Source: Planctomycetota bacterium
GTDB lineage: Bacteria; Planctomycetota; UBA1135; JADKAF01
NCBI GenBank assembly: GCA_016793245.1
Contig: JAEUHW010000426.1
Location: 1 to 64,000 of the forward strand
Length of the DNA: 64,000 nucleotides
Direction: 5' to 3'
A program made the translations under genes and the position numbers. Every line of letters starts with the position of its first letter. Within the stretch, counting starts at the first letter, position 1. Under the pieces are notes generated by a model. It worked only from the letters and a program-made list of their open reading frames with translations, ran no database searches and was not told the DNA's origin. Shown piece by piece: positions 16,441 to 25,208 of this stretch.

Positions 16441-17511
16441 TCAACGCGCGCGCGGAACCTCGGCCGGCGGGAGGATCTGGAGGGTGCGCCCCCAGCCGTC
16501 CCGCACCTCCACGGCCGGCAGCCAGACCCGCTCTTCGAGCACGAAGAACTTCGTCTGCGCTCCGCCCTCCCCGGGCTCGAGCGTTCCGTCGCTGCGGAAC
16601 ACGGGCTCGCGGTAGCGGATCGGCCTCACGACCTCGACCCAGCGGAGCGCTACGACCTCGAGGCCGGTCGCGCACGCTTGGCCGATCGCCTGACCCGGGC
16701 TCACCTCGACCACTTCGGTGCGCCCATCCTCCGTGCGGCGCACTTCGAGCCGCGCGGAGGTCGGGTTGCCCGGAGGTGGCTCCGATGCCCCTGGCGTCGC
16801 GGGAGGAGGTTCGTTCCGATCCGCGCGCTGTTCCTCGAGGAGGGCGAGCACGTGGAGGGCCGGAAGCTCGACCTGCACCGCGCGACCTTCGCTCCTAGAG
16901 CCCGACCCGTCCCCGGTAACCGCGAAGACCGAGTAGCCGATCTCGATCGGCCCCGGAGCGAGACCCGCATCCACGTAGCGCGGCGCGATCAGCTTCGAGG
17001 CGACGAGGGTCGGCTCGGTGGTCGCCGTCCAGCGCCAGACCTCGAACTCGAGCGCGGGCAGGTTCGGGTCCTCCGCGGACCAACTCAGCGCGACATCGAC
17101 GCGGTCCGCGCGCCCGGAGGGGCTCGCGCTCAAGAGCTGGACCGGCGGCAGGAAGCGCGCTCCGGGTGGCGGCGGCGCCAAGGTCACCGCGGGGCGCGCG
17201 CGCCGGGCGGACTCCACTTCGGCGGCGCTGCGCCGCAGCGTGTCGGCGGCCGTGCGAGCCGCCGAGGTGTTCGCCGCGCGCAGCGCGCGCAGCGCGCGCT
17301 CGCCGTCGCGGAGCCGACCGAGGCGCGCCATGGCCGCGTCCGTGCCGGCGACGCGCAGGTCTTCCGCCGTGGAGGCGACGCCCGCGTTGCCGCGGCTCGC
17401 CGCGGCATCCTGCAAGCGCGGCCCGAAGAGCAGGGCGAAGGCGAGGGCTGCCGCGCCGACCGCGAGGCCGATTCGCAGCGTGCGCAGGATCCACGGCGCA
17501 CTGCGCTTCAT
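16441..17511 (-). CDS. Bitopic membrane protein in PilM-like operon (PilP/GspC position)
   Basis: Predicted inner-membrane protein of 356 residues. The ATG at 17511 overlaps the stop of the gene before it by four bases (ATGA), which fixes the start. A short basic tail is followed by one transmembrane helix (IGLAVGAAALAFALLFG), then an Ala/Arg-rich helical stretch. Next is a beta-rich segment like a fibronectin type III or Ig fold (VDVALSWSAEDP ... YVDAGLAPGPIEIGYSVFAV). After a Pro-rich linker comes a small C-terminal beta domain with a VSPGQAIGQ motif. Membrane anchor plus periplasmic beta domain, last in a PilM/N-O-like operon and upstream of a secretin gene, matches the place of PilP or GspC, which link the inner-membrane platform to the secretin. 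Sequence similarity alone does not prove that identity. Confidence 0.6.
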   Translation of the reverse strand: MKRSAPWILRTLRIGLAVGAAALAFALLFGPRLQDAAASRGNAGVASTAEDLRVAGTDAAMARLGRLRDGERALRALRAANTSAARTAADTLRRSAAEVESARRARPAVTLAPPPPGARFLPPVQLLSASPSGRADRVDVALSWSAEDPNLPALEFEVWRWTATTEPTLVASKLIAPRYVDAGLAPGPIEIGYSVFAVTGDGSGSRSEGRAVQVELPALHVLALLEEQRADRNEPPPATPGASEPPPGNPTSARLEVRRTEDGRTEVVEVSPGQAIGQACATGLEVVALRWVEVVRPIRYREPVFRSDGTLEPGEGGAQTKFFVLEERVWLPAVEVRDGWGRTLQILPPAEVPRAR

Positions 17512-18077
17512 CGCTCGCCTCCTGCGAGGGCCGCGTCGCCGGCCGGCGCGACGTGCAAGCGCAGGCGACCGACGATCTCCGCATGCGCGCCGCTCGCGAT
17601 CGGGCCGACGATCGACCAGCGGCAGGAGCGGGGCTCGAGCGGAGAGCTCGCGGCGGCGTGGAGCACCTCTTCCCACCACGCGACCGCATTCTCCGCGGGA
17701 GCGCGGAACTCGGCCTCGAGGTTCGCGCTCCCTTCGGCGGAGCGCTGCCAGCGCGCTTCGACCCCGTGGCGCGCCGCGGCGTCGAGGCAGCGCGCGAGGG
17801 CCAGCCCGGTCGCGTCGAGCGCTTGGTCAGGTGCACCTCCGAGCGCTTCGCGCGCCGCGGCGATGCCGCTCGGCGAAGGTCCCTCGAGCGCGGGCACCTC
17901 GAGCTTCGGAGCGAGCTCGTCGAGGGCTTTCTCGATCTGGGAGCCGCAGCTCGCATCGATCCACGGACGCAGCGGAGTTTCCTCGCGTATGGCGACCGGC
18001 GGGCCGATCCAGAGCAAGCGACCGGCCCAGACCAGCGCGCCCAAGGCGAATACGGTGGCGCAGGTGTCGCGGATCAT
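17508..18077 (-). CDS. Bitopic membrane protein in PilM-like operon (PilO/GspM position)
   Basis: Predicted inner-membrane protein of 189 residues with one N-terminal helix (TCATVFALGALVWAGRLLWI) and a periplasmic alpha/beta domain of about 150 residues. It overlaps the PilM/N-like gene by four bases (ATGA) and the next gene by four more, so the three are translationally coupled. PilO and GspM proteins have exactly this plan: a helix then a ferredoxin-like domain of this size, encoded directly after PilN/GspL. The helix-strand pattern in ALARCLDAAARHGVEARWQR and AEIVGRLRLHVAP fits such a fold, but I see no diagnostic motif. The call rests on size, topology and order. Confidence 0.6.
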   Translation of the reverse strand: MIRDTCATVFALGALVWAGRLLWIGPPVAIREETPLRPWIDASCGSQIEKALDELAPKLEVPALEGPSPSGIAAAREALGGAPDQALDATGLALARCLDAAARHGVEARWQRSAEGSANLEAEFRAPAENAVAWWEEVLHAAASSPLEPRSCRWSIVGPIASGAHAEIVGRLRLHVAPAGDAALAGGER

Positions 18078-19792
18078 CGCCCGCCCTCCGCGACAGCGTC
18101 GTTGCGCTGCAGCCGCAGCGAGAGTCGCCAGCGTCCGGCATCACTGGGATCCGGAGCGCTGCGCGTGGCGGAGGGCTCGAGCGACCACGAGGCGCCGCTG
18201 CCGTCGCTCTCGGGATTCTCGGCGCCGCCGCGCAGCGCCTGGATCCAGGGCGCGAGCGGGCCGGCGATCAATTCGTCGGCGATCCGCGCGCCGCTCTCGT
18301 CCGCCGCGAGCTCCGGCCGCGGCAAGCTGAGGTCGAACTCGATCTGCGCCTCTCCCCGGCTCGAAGACCAATGCGCGCTGAGCAGGCGTGCGCTCTCGGG
18401 CAGCGCACTCCAGCTCCCGATCCAATCGTACGCGAGGCGCTGGGTGCGCAGCTCCGCATCGACCGCGCGCTCGAGGGCGAGAGAGCGATGTTCGACCTCG
18501 TGCATCCGGGTCTCTCCGGAGCGAGCCGCGACGACTTGCGGCGCGGAGCTCGACTCGCTGCGCGAGCTGGCGGCGCGGCGCGCTTCCATCCATCCGGCGG
18601 CGAGCACGAGGCCGGCGGCCAGCGCCAAGCGCAGTGAGGCCCCGCGGCGGACACCCTTCGAGGCGTCGCGCGCGGCGAGATCGATCACGGGCGCGCTCTC
18701 CCACTCGAGCGAGAGCGCCGCGCCGATGGCGGGCACGAAATCGCCGAGCTCGGTCCGTAGATGACCGTCGCAACCCTCGCACATCGCGAGACGCGGGAAA
18801 TGCGCGAGGTGCTTCACCGCGACCTCGAAGGCGCTCTCCAAGCGAGGAGCGAGCCCGTGTAGCGAGCCACCGGTCCCGAGCAGGAGCAGGCGCCGCGGCG
18901 AGGCCGAGAGCGGTCGGCGCTGCCGCTCTTCTCGCAGCTTCTCGATCAGCTCGTCGAGGTAGGTGTCGAGCGCGAGCTGCACGGCGGCGTTCGGCGGAGG
19001 CACGCCGCGTTCCAGATCCTCGGCGATGGCGCGCGCGCGCGCGGCATCGAGCGCGAGCTCCTGCTGGAGGAGCTGGCGCAGGCGCACCAGGCCGCCGGTG
19101 CGCGTGGTCGAGCTGTAGCCTTCGTAGGTCGAGCGCGACCAGTCGACCAAGCTCTCGCCGACGCGCAAGGTCCAGAGGTTGTCGTCCGGACGCCAGGATT
19201 CCGTGCCTTCGTGGTGCTGCAGGAAGCCCAGGAACGCGCGGTCGGCGAGCGGAGCGAAGGTCACCCGGTCGGCGCTGAGCCCCGCGGAGTCGACCAGGTC
19301 CAGATAGCTCGCGAGTACCGCGCGCGGCCACGAAGCGACGAGCGTGCGACCGGTCGTGTCGGTGGGACCGGCCTCCTCGCGCCAGGCGATCACGCGCTCT
19401 TCTCCACCTTGCGGCTGGAGGCGCTCGCTCTCGACTTCCAAGCGGGCGAGCTCGGCCAGCCGGGCCGCATCGACTCGGGGCAGGTGCAGCGTCGCGATCG
19501 TGCCGCGCAGCGCCGGGACCACGACCGCGAGGCGCGTTTCGCGGCCGAGGCGGAAGGTGCGTCGCCAAGCGGCGAGGGTCTCATGGGCATGCACGCGATA
19601 TTCGGCCGGCGTGATGCTGCGGCTCTCGGGGAGCAGGCGCGAGCAGGCGAGCTGCTCGATCACGGCGCCCTCCGCGTTCCGCCGCAGCGCCACGAGGCGC
19701 AACGCCGTCGGGCCGAGCTCGAGCGCCCAACAGCGGCGCGAGCGGAGCGCGGACCAAGCGCTCCCGGCGAGCTGTGCGAAGCTCCGCTTCAT
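18074..19792 (-). CDS. PilM/PilN-like fusion (GspL-type assembly platform protein)
   Basis: Predicted 572-residue inner-membrane assembly protein. The N-terminal about 350 residues resemble the actin-like ATPase fold of PilM: an opening strand pair WALELGPTALRLVALRR and a later RRLLLLGTGGSLHGLAPRLE, matching the PilM glycine loop before the last subdomain. A transmembrane helix follows (SLRLALAAGLVLAAGWM), then a coiled segment and a PilN-like periplasmic domain (WIGSWSALPESARLLSAHW). Cytoplasmic actin-like part, helix and periplasmic domain on one chain is the GspL plan, while PilM and PilN are usually separate. The ATG at 19792 is the first good start after the upstream stop; a TTG at 19816 is possible. 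It begins a three-gene coupled unit that lacks the secretion ATPase and pilin genes in this window. Confidence 0.72.
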   Translation of the reverse strand: MKRSFAQLAGSAWSALRSRRCWALELGPTALRLVALRRNAEGAVIEQLACSRLLPESRSITPAEYRVHAHETLAAWRRTFRLGRETRLAVVVPALRGTIATLHLPRVDAARLAELARLEVESERLQPQGGEERVIAWREEAGPTDTTGRTLVASWPRAVLASYLDLVDSAGLSADRVTFAPLADRAFLGFLQHHEGTESWRPDDNLWTLRVGESLVDWSRSTYEGYSSTTRTGGLVRLRQLLQQELALDAARARAIAEDLERGVPPPNAAVQLALDTYLDELIEKLREERQRRPLSASPRRLLLLGTGGSLHGLAPRLESAFEVAVKHLAHFPRLAMCEGCDGHLRTELGDFVPAIGAALSLEWESAPVIDLAARDASKGVRRGASLRLALAAGLVLAAGWMEARRAASSRSESSSAPQVVAARSGETRMHEVEHRSLALERAVDAELRTQRLAYDWIGSWSALPESARLLSAHWSSSRGEAQIEFDLSLPRPELAADESGARIADELIAGPLAPWIQALRGGAENPESDGSGASWSLEPSATRSAPDPSDAGRWRLSLRLQRNDAVAEGGR

Positions 19793-19817
19793 CGGGGACT
19801 CCGGTGCGCGAGGCAAG

Positions 19818-20687
19818 TCACGCCCTGCCCTCGTCGCCGCGCGGGCGCGCGTCGCGTCGCGGCTCGAGTCCGATCGTCTTCATGGCCAGCTTGATGTCCT
19901 CCCAACACTTCGGCTTGTAATCCGGGCTGCGGAGCAGGAACGACGGGTGCACGGTCGGTACGACGGGAGTGCCGGCGACCTCCCACGGAGAGGGAACCGC
20001 GTAGACCTGGCCACGCAACTCCAGGATCCCTTCGCTGCGGCCCGTGAGGAGCTGCGTCGCGAAGCGCCCGAGCGTCACGATCACGGCGGGGCGCACGATA
20101 TCGAGCTGCCGCCGCAGGAAGGGCTCGCAGGCTTGGATTTCGTCCGGCTCGGGGTTGCGATTGCCGGGCGGGCGGCATTTCACCGTGTTGCCGATCCACA
20201 CGCGCGAACGCTCGAGGCCCATCCCGCGCTCGATGATCGCGGTGAGGAGCTGGCCCGCCGCGCCGACGAAGGGGCGCCCGCTGCGATCCTCGTCGTAGCC
20301 CGGTCCCTCGCCGACGAACGCGACGCGAGCATCCGCGGGCCCTTCGCCCGGCACCGCTAGCTTGCGCTTCTCGCAGAGGCGACACGCCCGGCAGGACTGC
20401 ACCTCGCGGGCCAGCATCTGCAGCGCCTTCTCGCGCTCGGGCAGCGGCGCGTCGGGGGGCGGCGGCGAGGCGGGAGGTACGCGGGAGGCGCCGGGCGCGC
20501 TCGCGGGCTCGCCCCGGCGCACGCCGCTCGTCGCGTTCGCGCTCGTGTTCGCCGGCGCGGGTGAAGGCGCGGGTGCGGCGAGGGCCGAGCGGCGGACGTA
20601 CTCCAAGCCCCAGCCTTCGCGCAGGCGAGTGAAGTGCTCGCGCAGCGCTTCGCGCGGCGTCAGAAGAGGTTCGAACTCGGGCTCCAT
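19818..20687 (-). CDS. Family 4 uracil-DNA glycosylase
   Basis: DNA-repair enzyme removing uracil from DNA, 289 residues from the ATG at 20687 (a GTG two codons upstream is possible). The catalytic domain starts near residue 90. Four cysteines ligate a 4Fe-4S cluster in this family; here Cys99 and Cys102 precede the domain core (an extra Cys105 follows), and Cys171 and Cys187 have the usual 15-residue spacing. Motif I is GEGPGYDEDRSGRPFVGAAG and the second active-site motif is HPSFLLR near the C-terminus. A Pro/Ala-rich N-terminal extension of about 85 residues is longer than usual and probably disordered. The gene ends 25 bases before the PilM/N-like gene on the same strand, so they may share a transcript though the functions are unrelated. 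Confidence 0.93.
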   Translation of the reverse strand: MEPEFEPLLTPREALREHFTRLREGWGLEYVRRSALAAPAPSPAPANTSANATSGVRRGEPASAPGASRVPPASPPPPDAPLPEREKALQMLAREVQSCRACRLCEKRKLAVPGEGPADARVAFVGEGPGYDEDRSGRPFVGAAGQLLTAIIERGMGLERSRVWIGNTVKCRPPGNRNPEPDEIQACEPFLRRQLDIVRPAVIVTLGRFATQLLTGRSEGILELRGQVYAVPSPWEVAGTPVVPTVHPSFLLRSPDYKPKCWEDIKLAMKTIGLEPRRDARPRGDEGRA

Positions 20688-20861
20688 GCACACCTGCGGC
20701 GCAGCTCGGGCGCCGAGTGCTCATCATGCGCTCGACGTTGCCGCTGCTCCAGAGGGTCGGCGCGGTCCCCGCAGCTCGAGAACTCGGCGCGGGCTCGGCA
20801 CCGCCGCGTCTCGGCGTTACAAACCCAGATCGAAGACCGCCCGTCTCCGCTCCATACGCAC
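20688..20861. promoter_or_regulatory. Divergent intergenic region
   Basis: About 170 bases between the uracil-DNA glycosylase start (minus strand) and the TPR protein start (plus strand). Promoters for both directions should lie here by gene arrangement. I could not identify clear -35/-10 hexamers. Confidence 0.45.
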
Positions 20862-22379
20862 ATGCAGCTCCAGCCCGCCTCCATCATCGTCGCGCGCCGC
20901 GCCCTGCTCGGCCTGCTCCTCGCCGCGACCGGGTCGCCTCGATCGGCCGCGCAGGACTTCCGCACCTACGCCCGCGCCGAGCGTCCGCGCGGACCGCTGC
21001 ACAACGCGCTCGGACCGGCGCGCGATGCGCTCGCGGCCGACCTCGAACGCCTGCGCGCGCGCCCAGAGGAGCTCGCCGAGCGCGTCGATCGCGCGCTCGC
21101 GGATCTGCGCGGGATCGGCTCGGGCGAGCCCGACGCCGAAGCGCGCGCCTTCCAAGCCGAACTGCTGCGCCTGCGCGGCGCCGTGCGCCTGGCTCTCGGC
21201 GCGCGGGAGATCGATCGCGCGCTCGAGGCGAGCGGCCGCGCCGATCTCGAGCGCGCGCTCGCGCTCTGGCAAGCCCTGGCGAAAGAGGGGCCCTGGCGCT
21301 TCGAGGCCGAGCTCGGCCTCGGTCGCTGCGAAGAGGCCCTCGGGCGCCGCATCGAGGCGCTGCGGCACTGGAGCGCCGCGGCCGAGCTCGATCCGCTGCA
21401 CGAAGCTCCGTGGCTCGAGAAGGCGCGCCTCTATCGCGAGGCCGGCGAGGAGGAGCAGGCGCTCGCGGAAGTGCGGGCCGGTCTGCAGCGCTTGCCGGGA
21501 GAGATCCACTTGGAGCTCGAGCTCCTCGCGTGCGAGATCCAGGCCGGCGGGGATCACTGCGAGCGCTTCGGCGCGTTCCTGAACGCGATCCGCGTGAGCC
21601 CGGAGCCCGCGCTGCGCTCGCGTCTCGCGCTGCAGATGGTGCAGCAGGCGCTGCTGCTCCTGCGCCGCGACGATGCGCAGAAGAAGGACACCGCGCGCGC
21701 GCTCGCGCTGCTCGGCGAGGCCACCCTGCTCGATCCGCTGCAAGGCGATGGTTGGTACTTCCGCGCCGACGCGCTCGCGCGCGCGGGCCTCGTCTCGTTC
21801 GTGGAGGCGGTGCAGGCCTACGAGCGCGCGATCGAATGCGGGACGCGGCTGCTCGACGAGGCGCGCTTCGAGCAGGCGAAGCTCGTCGCCGTGGTGTACG
21901 GCAAGCTGCTCGAGGCCGATCGCGCACAGGCGCTGCGCTGGATGCGGCGCGCACAGGAGTTCCGCGCCGAGCTCGCGGAGCGCGAGATCGGGCTCGGCGG
22001 GCTCGATGCGCGCCTCGTCGCATGCTTCGAGGAAGACGTCGCCCGCGGCCAGCGCGCCGTCGAAGCGGAGCGCTGGCAAGACGGCTTGCAGGCCTTCGAT
22101 CTCGCCGCGATCGCCGATCCCGCGAATGCCTGGGTCGCGAGCTATCGCGGCATGTGTCTCGGCGAGCTCGGTCGCGCCGAGGAGATGCGCTCGGCGTTCC
22201 GCGACGCGATGGACATCGCGGTGGCGCGGCGCCAAGACGTGTGGTTGCCGTTCGCCGAGATGGCGGAGGAAGCGCGCGCGGCGGGGCGCATGGAAGAAGC
22301 GCGCGCGTTCGCGGCGCGCTACTTGGAGGCGTTCCCGAGCGGCGCGCGGGCGCCGTGGTTCCGCGAGCGCTACTCGTGA
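20862..22379 (+). CDS. Secreted TPR protein
   Basis: Predicted exported protein of 505 residues. The ATG at 20862 begins a signal peptide whose core is RRALLGLLLAATGSPRSAAQ, so this start is preferred over an upstream in-frame one. The mature part is a TPR array: a clear unit near residues 155-190 (ALGRRIEALRHWSAAAELDP) is followed by LEKARLYREAGEEEQALAEV and QDGLQAFDLAAIADPANAWV. A final set ends AGRMEEARAFAARYLEAFP. No enzymatic motif is seen, so it is probably a scaffold. It overlaps the next gene by four bases (GTGA), which couples its translation to the beta-lactamase-like protein and suggests the two act together outside the cytoplasm. Confidence 0.8.
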   Translation: MQLQPASIIVARRALLGLLLAATGSPRSAAQDFRTYARAERPRGPLHNALGPARDALAADLERLRARPEELAERVDRALADLRGIGSGEPDAEARAFQAELLRLRGAVRLALGAREIDRALEASGRADLERALALWQALAKEGPWRFEAELGLGRCEEALGRRIEALRHWSAAAELDPLHEAPWLEKARLYREAGEEEQALAEVRAGLQRLPGEIHLELELLACEIQAGGDHCERFGAFLNAIRVSPEPALRSRLALQMVQQALLLLRRDDAQKKDTARALALLGEATLLDPLQGDGWYFRADALARAGLVSFVEAVQAYERAIECGTRLLDEARFEQAKLVAVVYGKLLEADRAQALRWMRRAQEFRAELAEREIGLGGLDARLVACFEEDVARGQRAVEAERWQDGLQAFDLAAIADPANAWVASYRGMCLGELGRAEEMRSAFRDAMDIAVARRQDVWLPFAEMAEEARAAGRMEEARAFAARYLEAFPSGARAPWFRERYS

Positions 22380-23944
22380 GCGCGCGCGCCGCGTGGTTCG
22401 CGCTCTGGAGCTGCGCTGCGCTCGCGGCGCAGGAAGCGCCGCCTTGGAACCTCGATCGCGCGCTGCTCGAGGCCGAGTTGGAGCAGCTCGAGAGCCGCGG
22501 TCCCCGCGGCGTGCGCCTCGGCCTCTGGGTCGGCGATCCCGAGGGGCGAGCGGCTTGCGCGCGTCGCGCTGACGAGGCGTTCCCCGCGGCGAGCGCGATC
22601 AAGACGGCGCTCGTGATCGAGGTCTTCGCGCGCCGCGCCGACGAGCTCGAGCGGATCCCGCGCGAACTCGTGGCGCTCTGCGATGATCCCGCGCATCCGC
22701 TCTGGGCCCCGCTCGCTCCAAGGCCATCGCAGGGCTCGGTGGAAATCGAAGGACCGCGCGAGCTCGCGCGCGCCGCGCTGCGCGAGCTCTCGCTCTTCGC
22801 CCTGGGCGATCTCGCCCTCCGCGGCACGGCCGCGACAAATGCGACGTACAACGCCGGAGGCAGCGCGCTGCTCGCGCTCCTCGGTGGACCGGAGGCCGCG
22901 TCGCAGGCGCTGCGAGCGCGCTCGCCGCGCTACGCGGGGTTGGAGCTCCGGCGCTGGTTCCTCGCGCCGCGCACGCGCGGGGACAACACCGCGACGCCGC
23001 GCGCGCTCGGGGCCTTGCTCGGCGATCTCGCGCGCGACGCCGTGCCCGGGATGTCCCGCGAAGCCGCGTCGGCCGCCCGGGCGGTGTTGCTCGCGCGGCG
23101 CTCGCTCGAGCATGGCGCGCTCTACCAGAAGGACGGGGCGCTGGACACGGACCCGGCGTGCCGCGTGCGCAGCGGCTTCGCCGAGGATCGCTTCGGCGCC
23201 TGGGTCTGGGTGATCGCCGCCACCGCCGATGCCGGCGGGGACGCGCGTGGGCCGGAGCTCGAGCGCGCGGTCGCAGAGGCGCACGAGGTCGTGCGCGAGC
23301 GCGTTCGCGCCGCCCGGGCCGGACGGGCGGTCGCGTTCGAGCGCCGGAGTGGCTTCGTCTCCGAAGGGGAGAGCGCCGAGGCCTGGCCCGTCCGACCCGC
23401 GGGAGCGCTCGTCGGTGCGGCGCGACTCCCGGCCGTGGTGGGCGCGCGCGAAGGCGAGCACGTCGCCGTGCTCGGACCGGCGCGGGTCGAGGAGATCTTG
23501 GCCCTCGCCGAGGACGTCGGCGCCGAGGGACGCGTGCAGGTCCACGACCCGCGGAGCGAGCGCCTGCGCCTCCTCGCGCTGGAGGCCTCCTCCCGCGGAC
23601 TCGATCAGGTGATCTCGGCTCGGGACCGCGACGGTCTGCCGGAGTGGAACCCGCCGCTCGCGACGCTGGCCGTGCATGCGCCGGAGCGCTCGCTGAAGCC
23701 CGCCGGACGCTCCTCCGCGCTGGACGCGCTGCTCGCCGCGCTCGCGCCGGGAGGAATCGCCGTGCTCTGGCTGGACGGCGCGGCCGTTCCGGCGGGGGAG
23801 CTCGCTCGCGAAGCCGAGCTCCGGGGCTGGCTCGAGGCGGCGCGGGCCCTCGGCTTCGAGCGCGGGCGCCTCTGGCGCTTTCCGCAAGGAGCGGCGTTCG
23901 CCCTCGAGCTGCGGCGCCCCGCGGCCGGTGAGCGCCGGCGCTGA
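22376..23944 (+). CDS. Beta-lactamase-like serine hydrolase with C-terminal Rossmann-like domain
   Basis: Predicted 522-residue exported protein. The GTG at 22376 overlaps the TPR stop codon (GTGA) and opens a short signal peptide (FALWSCAALAAQ). Residues about 25-320 match the class A beta-lactamase/penicillin-binding fold: S73-A-I-K76 is the SxxK nucleophile motif. T157-Y-N159 stands where class A enzymes have SDN, just before LLGGP. GDNTATPRA matches the DTTTP loop, and R265-S-G267 stands for KTG. The Glu of the usual ExxLN loop is missing, so it is unlikely to be an efficient beta-lactamase; a peptidoglycan-related hydrolase or binding protein is possible. Residues about 330-520 look like a degenerate class I methyltransferase fold (HVAVLGPARVEEILALAED, LLAALAPGGIAVLWLDG), odd for an exported protein. 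Confidence 0.72.
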   Translation: MSARAAWFALWSCAALAAQEAPPWNLDRALLEAELEQLESRGPRGVRLGLWVGDPEGRAACARRADEAFPAASAIKTALVIEVFARRADELERIPRELVALCDDPAHPLWAPLAPRPSQGSVEIEGPRELARAALRELSLFALGDLALRGTAATNATYNAGGSALLALLGGPEAASQALRARSPRYAGLELRRWFLAPRTRGDNTATPRALGALLGDLARDAVPGMSREAASAARAVLLARRSLEHGALYQKDGALDTDPACRVRSGFAEDRFGAWVWVIAATADAGGDARGPELERAVAEAHEVVRERVRAARAGRAVAFERRSGFVSEGESAEAWPVRPAGALVGAARLPAVVGAREGEHVAVLGPARVEEILALAEDVGAEGRVQVHDPRSERLRLLALEASSRGLDQVISARDRDGLPEWNPPLATLAVHAPERSLKPAGRSSALDALLAALAPGGIAVLWLDGAAVPAGELAREAELRGWLEAARALGFERGRLWRFPQGAAFALELRRPAAGERRR

Positions 23945-24045
23945 AGCGCGCGCCGTCGCGAGCGAGCATAGATAATGTGGCGCCCGCGAGTGCAGTCCGA
24001 GCGCGCTTTGCGGCGGTCTCTCAGCCGTACTCCGGATCTTTGGCG

Positions 24046-25194
24046 TCAGCGGCGAAGTTCGGCGTAGTGCTCTTCGGCCCAGCGGCGCAGGGCGCTGCGG
24101 AGCGCGGCCTCGCGGGCCGCGGGGGGCTGCACCGCCGCGGTGGGGTGGCGGCGGGCGCGTTCGGGGAAGAACACGAGCTCGAGGTCCGGGCGCATCCCCG
24201 CTTCCGCGGCGAGGAGCCGCAGTGCGTGATAGCGCGCGAAGAGATCGCCCGCCTCCGCCGCTTCGAGCAAGCTCGCGACGCGCTCGGCGCCGCCGCTCTG
24301 CCAAGCGAAGCCCTGCGCCGCGAGTCCTTCCTCGACCCAGCTCTCGCTGGCGACCTCGGCGCGCTCGGCGAGAAAGGCCTCGGCTTGCGCGAGGGCGGCG
24401 CTGATCTCCTCGGCACTCGGCGCGGAACTCGCGAGCCGATCTCGTCCCGCGAGGAACGAGCGATTGCAGGTGTAGGCGAGGGCCAGCCAGAGCGCTTGGC
24501 GGAGCGCTGGATCCGCTTGCGCGCGGGCGCGCTGCGCGAACTCGAGCGCGCGCTCGGGGGCGACGCGTCCGCAGAGGCCGATCGCAAGCTCGAGCAAGGC
24601 GCGCGTGGCCGCGGGGGCGTTGATGCCGCTCGCCTCGACGCGCTCCAAGAGGGCGAGGAGCTCATTCGTGCGCGCGCGAGCGATCGCGCCGCGCGCGGCC
24701 GCGTTCGCGCGCCGCAAGTCCTCGGCGATGCGCGCGCGTTGTCCCTTTGCGCGCAGCTCGTGCAGCGACGGCAGCGAGGCTTCGATCGCGAGGGCGCGCG
24801 CGCAGGCGACCAGGTGCACGTAGGCGCGCTCGTCGCTGAGGTGCTCGTCGAGCAGCGCGTTCGCGAGCGCCTCGACGATCTCCGCGTCGGCACAGGTCTG
24901 CAGGGCGAGCGCCAGCACGCAGCGCAGGTCTCCTTCGGCGCGTTGCCACGCGGCGAAGAGCGCGCGCGGAGCGAGCGCCGGGAGCGTGCCGAGCTCGAAG
25001 AGCAGCGCGTCCCAGCGCGCCGCTTCGTCGCGCACGTCGTTTGCGCTTTCCTTCGCGGCGCGCTCCAGGAGGGCGGCTACGCGCGCGTCCTCGATCGGCG
25101 CCGCTTGGGCGGGATCCTGCGCGGCGCGCTCCGGGAGCCAGGCGCCCGGGGCGAGCGGGGCCATGGCGAGCAGCGCGAACGCGTGGAAGAGCAT
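24046..25194 (-). CDS. Secreted HEAT/helical-repeat protein of unknown function
   Basis: Predicted exported protein of 382 residues. The ATG at 25194 starts a signal peptide (AFALLAMAPLAPGAWLPE, cleavage near ERAAQ) and follows the methyltransferase gene by 14 bases. The mature chain is alpha-helical and Ala/Leu/Glu/Arg-rich, with helix pairs such as AEIVEALANALLDEHLSDE and NELLALLERVEASGINAPA that resemble HEAT or TPR units. I recognise no family. Close spacing after the RlmI-like gene implies co-transcription. It converges on the beta-lactamase-like gene across a 100-base gap with no clear terminator. Confidence 0.68.
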   Translation of the reverse strand: MLFHAFALLAMAPLAPGAWLPERAAQDPAQAAPIEDARVAALLERAAKESANDVRDEAARWDALLFELGTLPALAPRALFAAWQRAEGDLRCVLALALQTCADAEIVEALANALLDEHLSDERAYVHLVACARALAIEASLPSLHELRAKGQRARIAEDLRRANAAARGAIARARTNELLALLERVEASGINAPAATRALLELAIGLCGRVAPERALEFAQRARAQADPALRQALWLALAYTCNRSFLAGRDRLASSAPSAEEISAALAQAEAFLAERAEVASESWVEEGLAAQGFAWQSGGAERVASLLEAAEAGDLFARYHALRLLAAEAGMRPDLELVFFPERARRHPTAAVQPPAAREAALRSALRRWAEEHYAELRR

Positions 25195-25208
25195 GGGGGC
25201 GCTGCTCC

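Noticed and set aside
17508-17511. Frameshift suspicion at closely overlapping genes
   Set aside because: The overlap is a clean ATGA start/stop, repeated at several other gene junctions in the window, so it is normal coupling and not a sequencing frameshift.
20634-20861. Longer N-terminus for the secreted TPR protein
   Set aside because: The extra residues would overlap the divergent uracil-DNA glycosylase start and would precede the signal peptide.
22376-23944. Call as a true class A beta-lactamase resistance gene
   Set aside because: The ExxLN glutamate and the Lys of KTG are missing, so efficient beta-lactam hydrolysis is unlikely.
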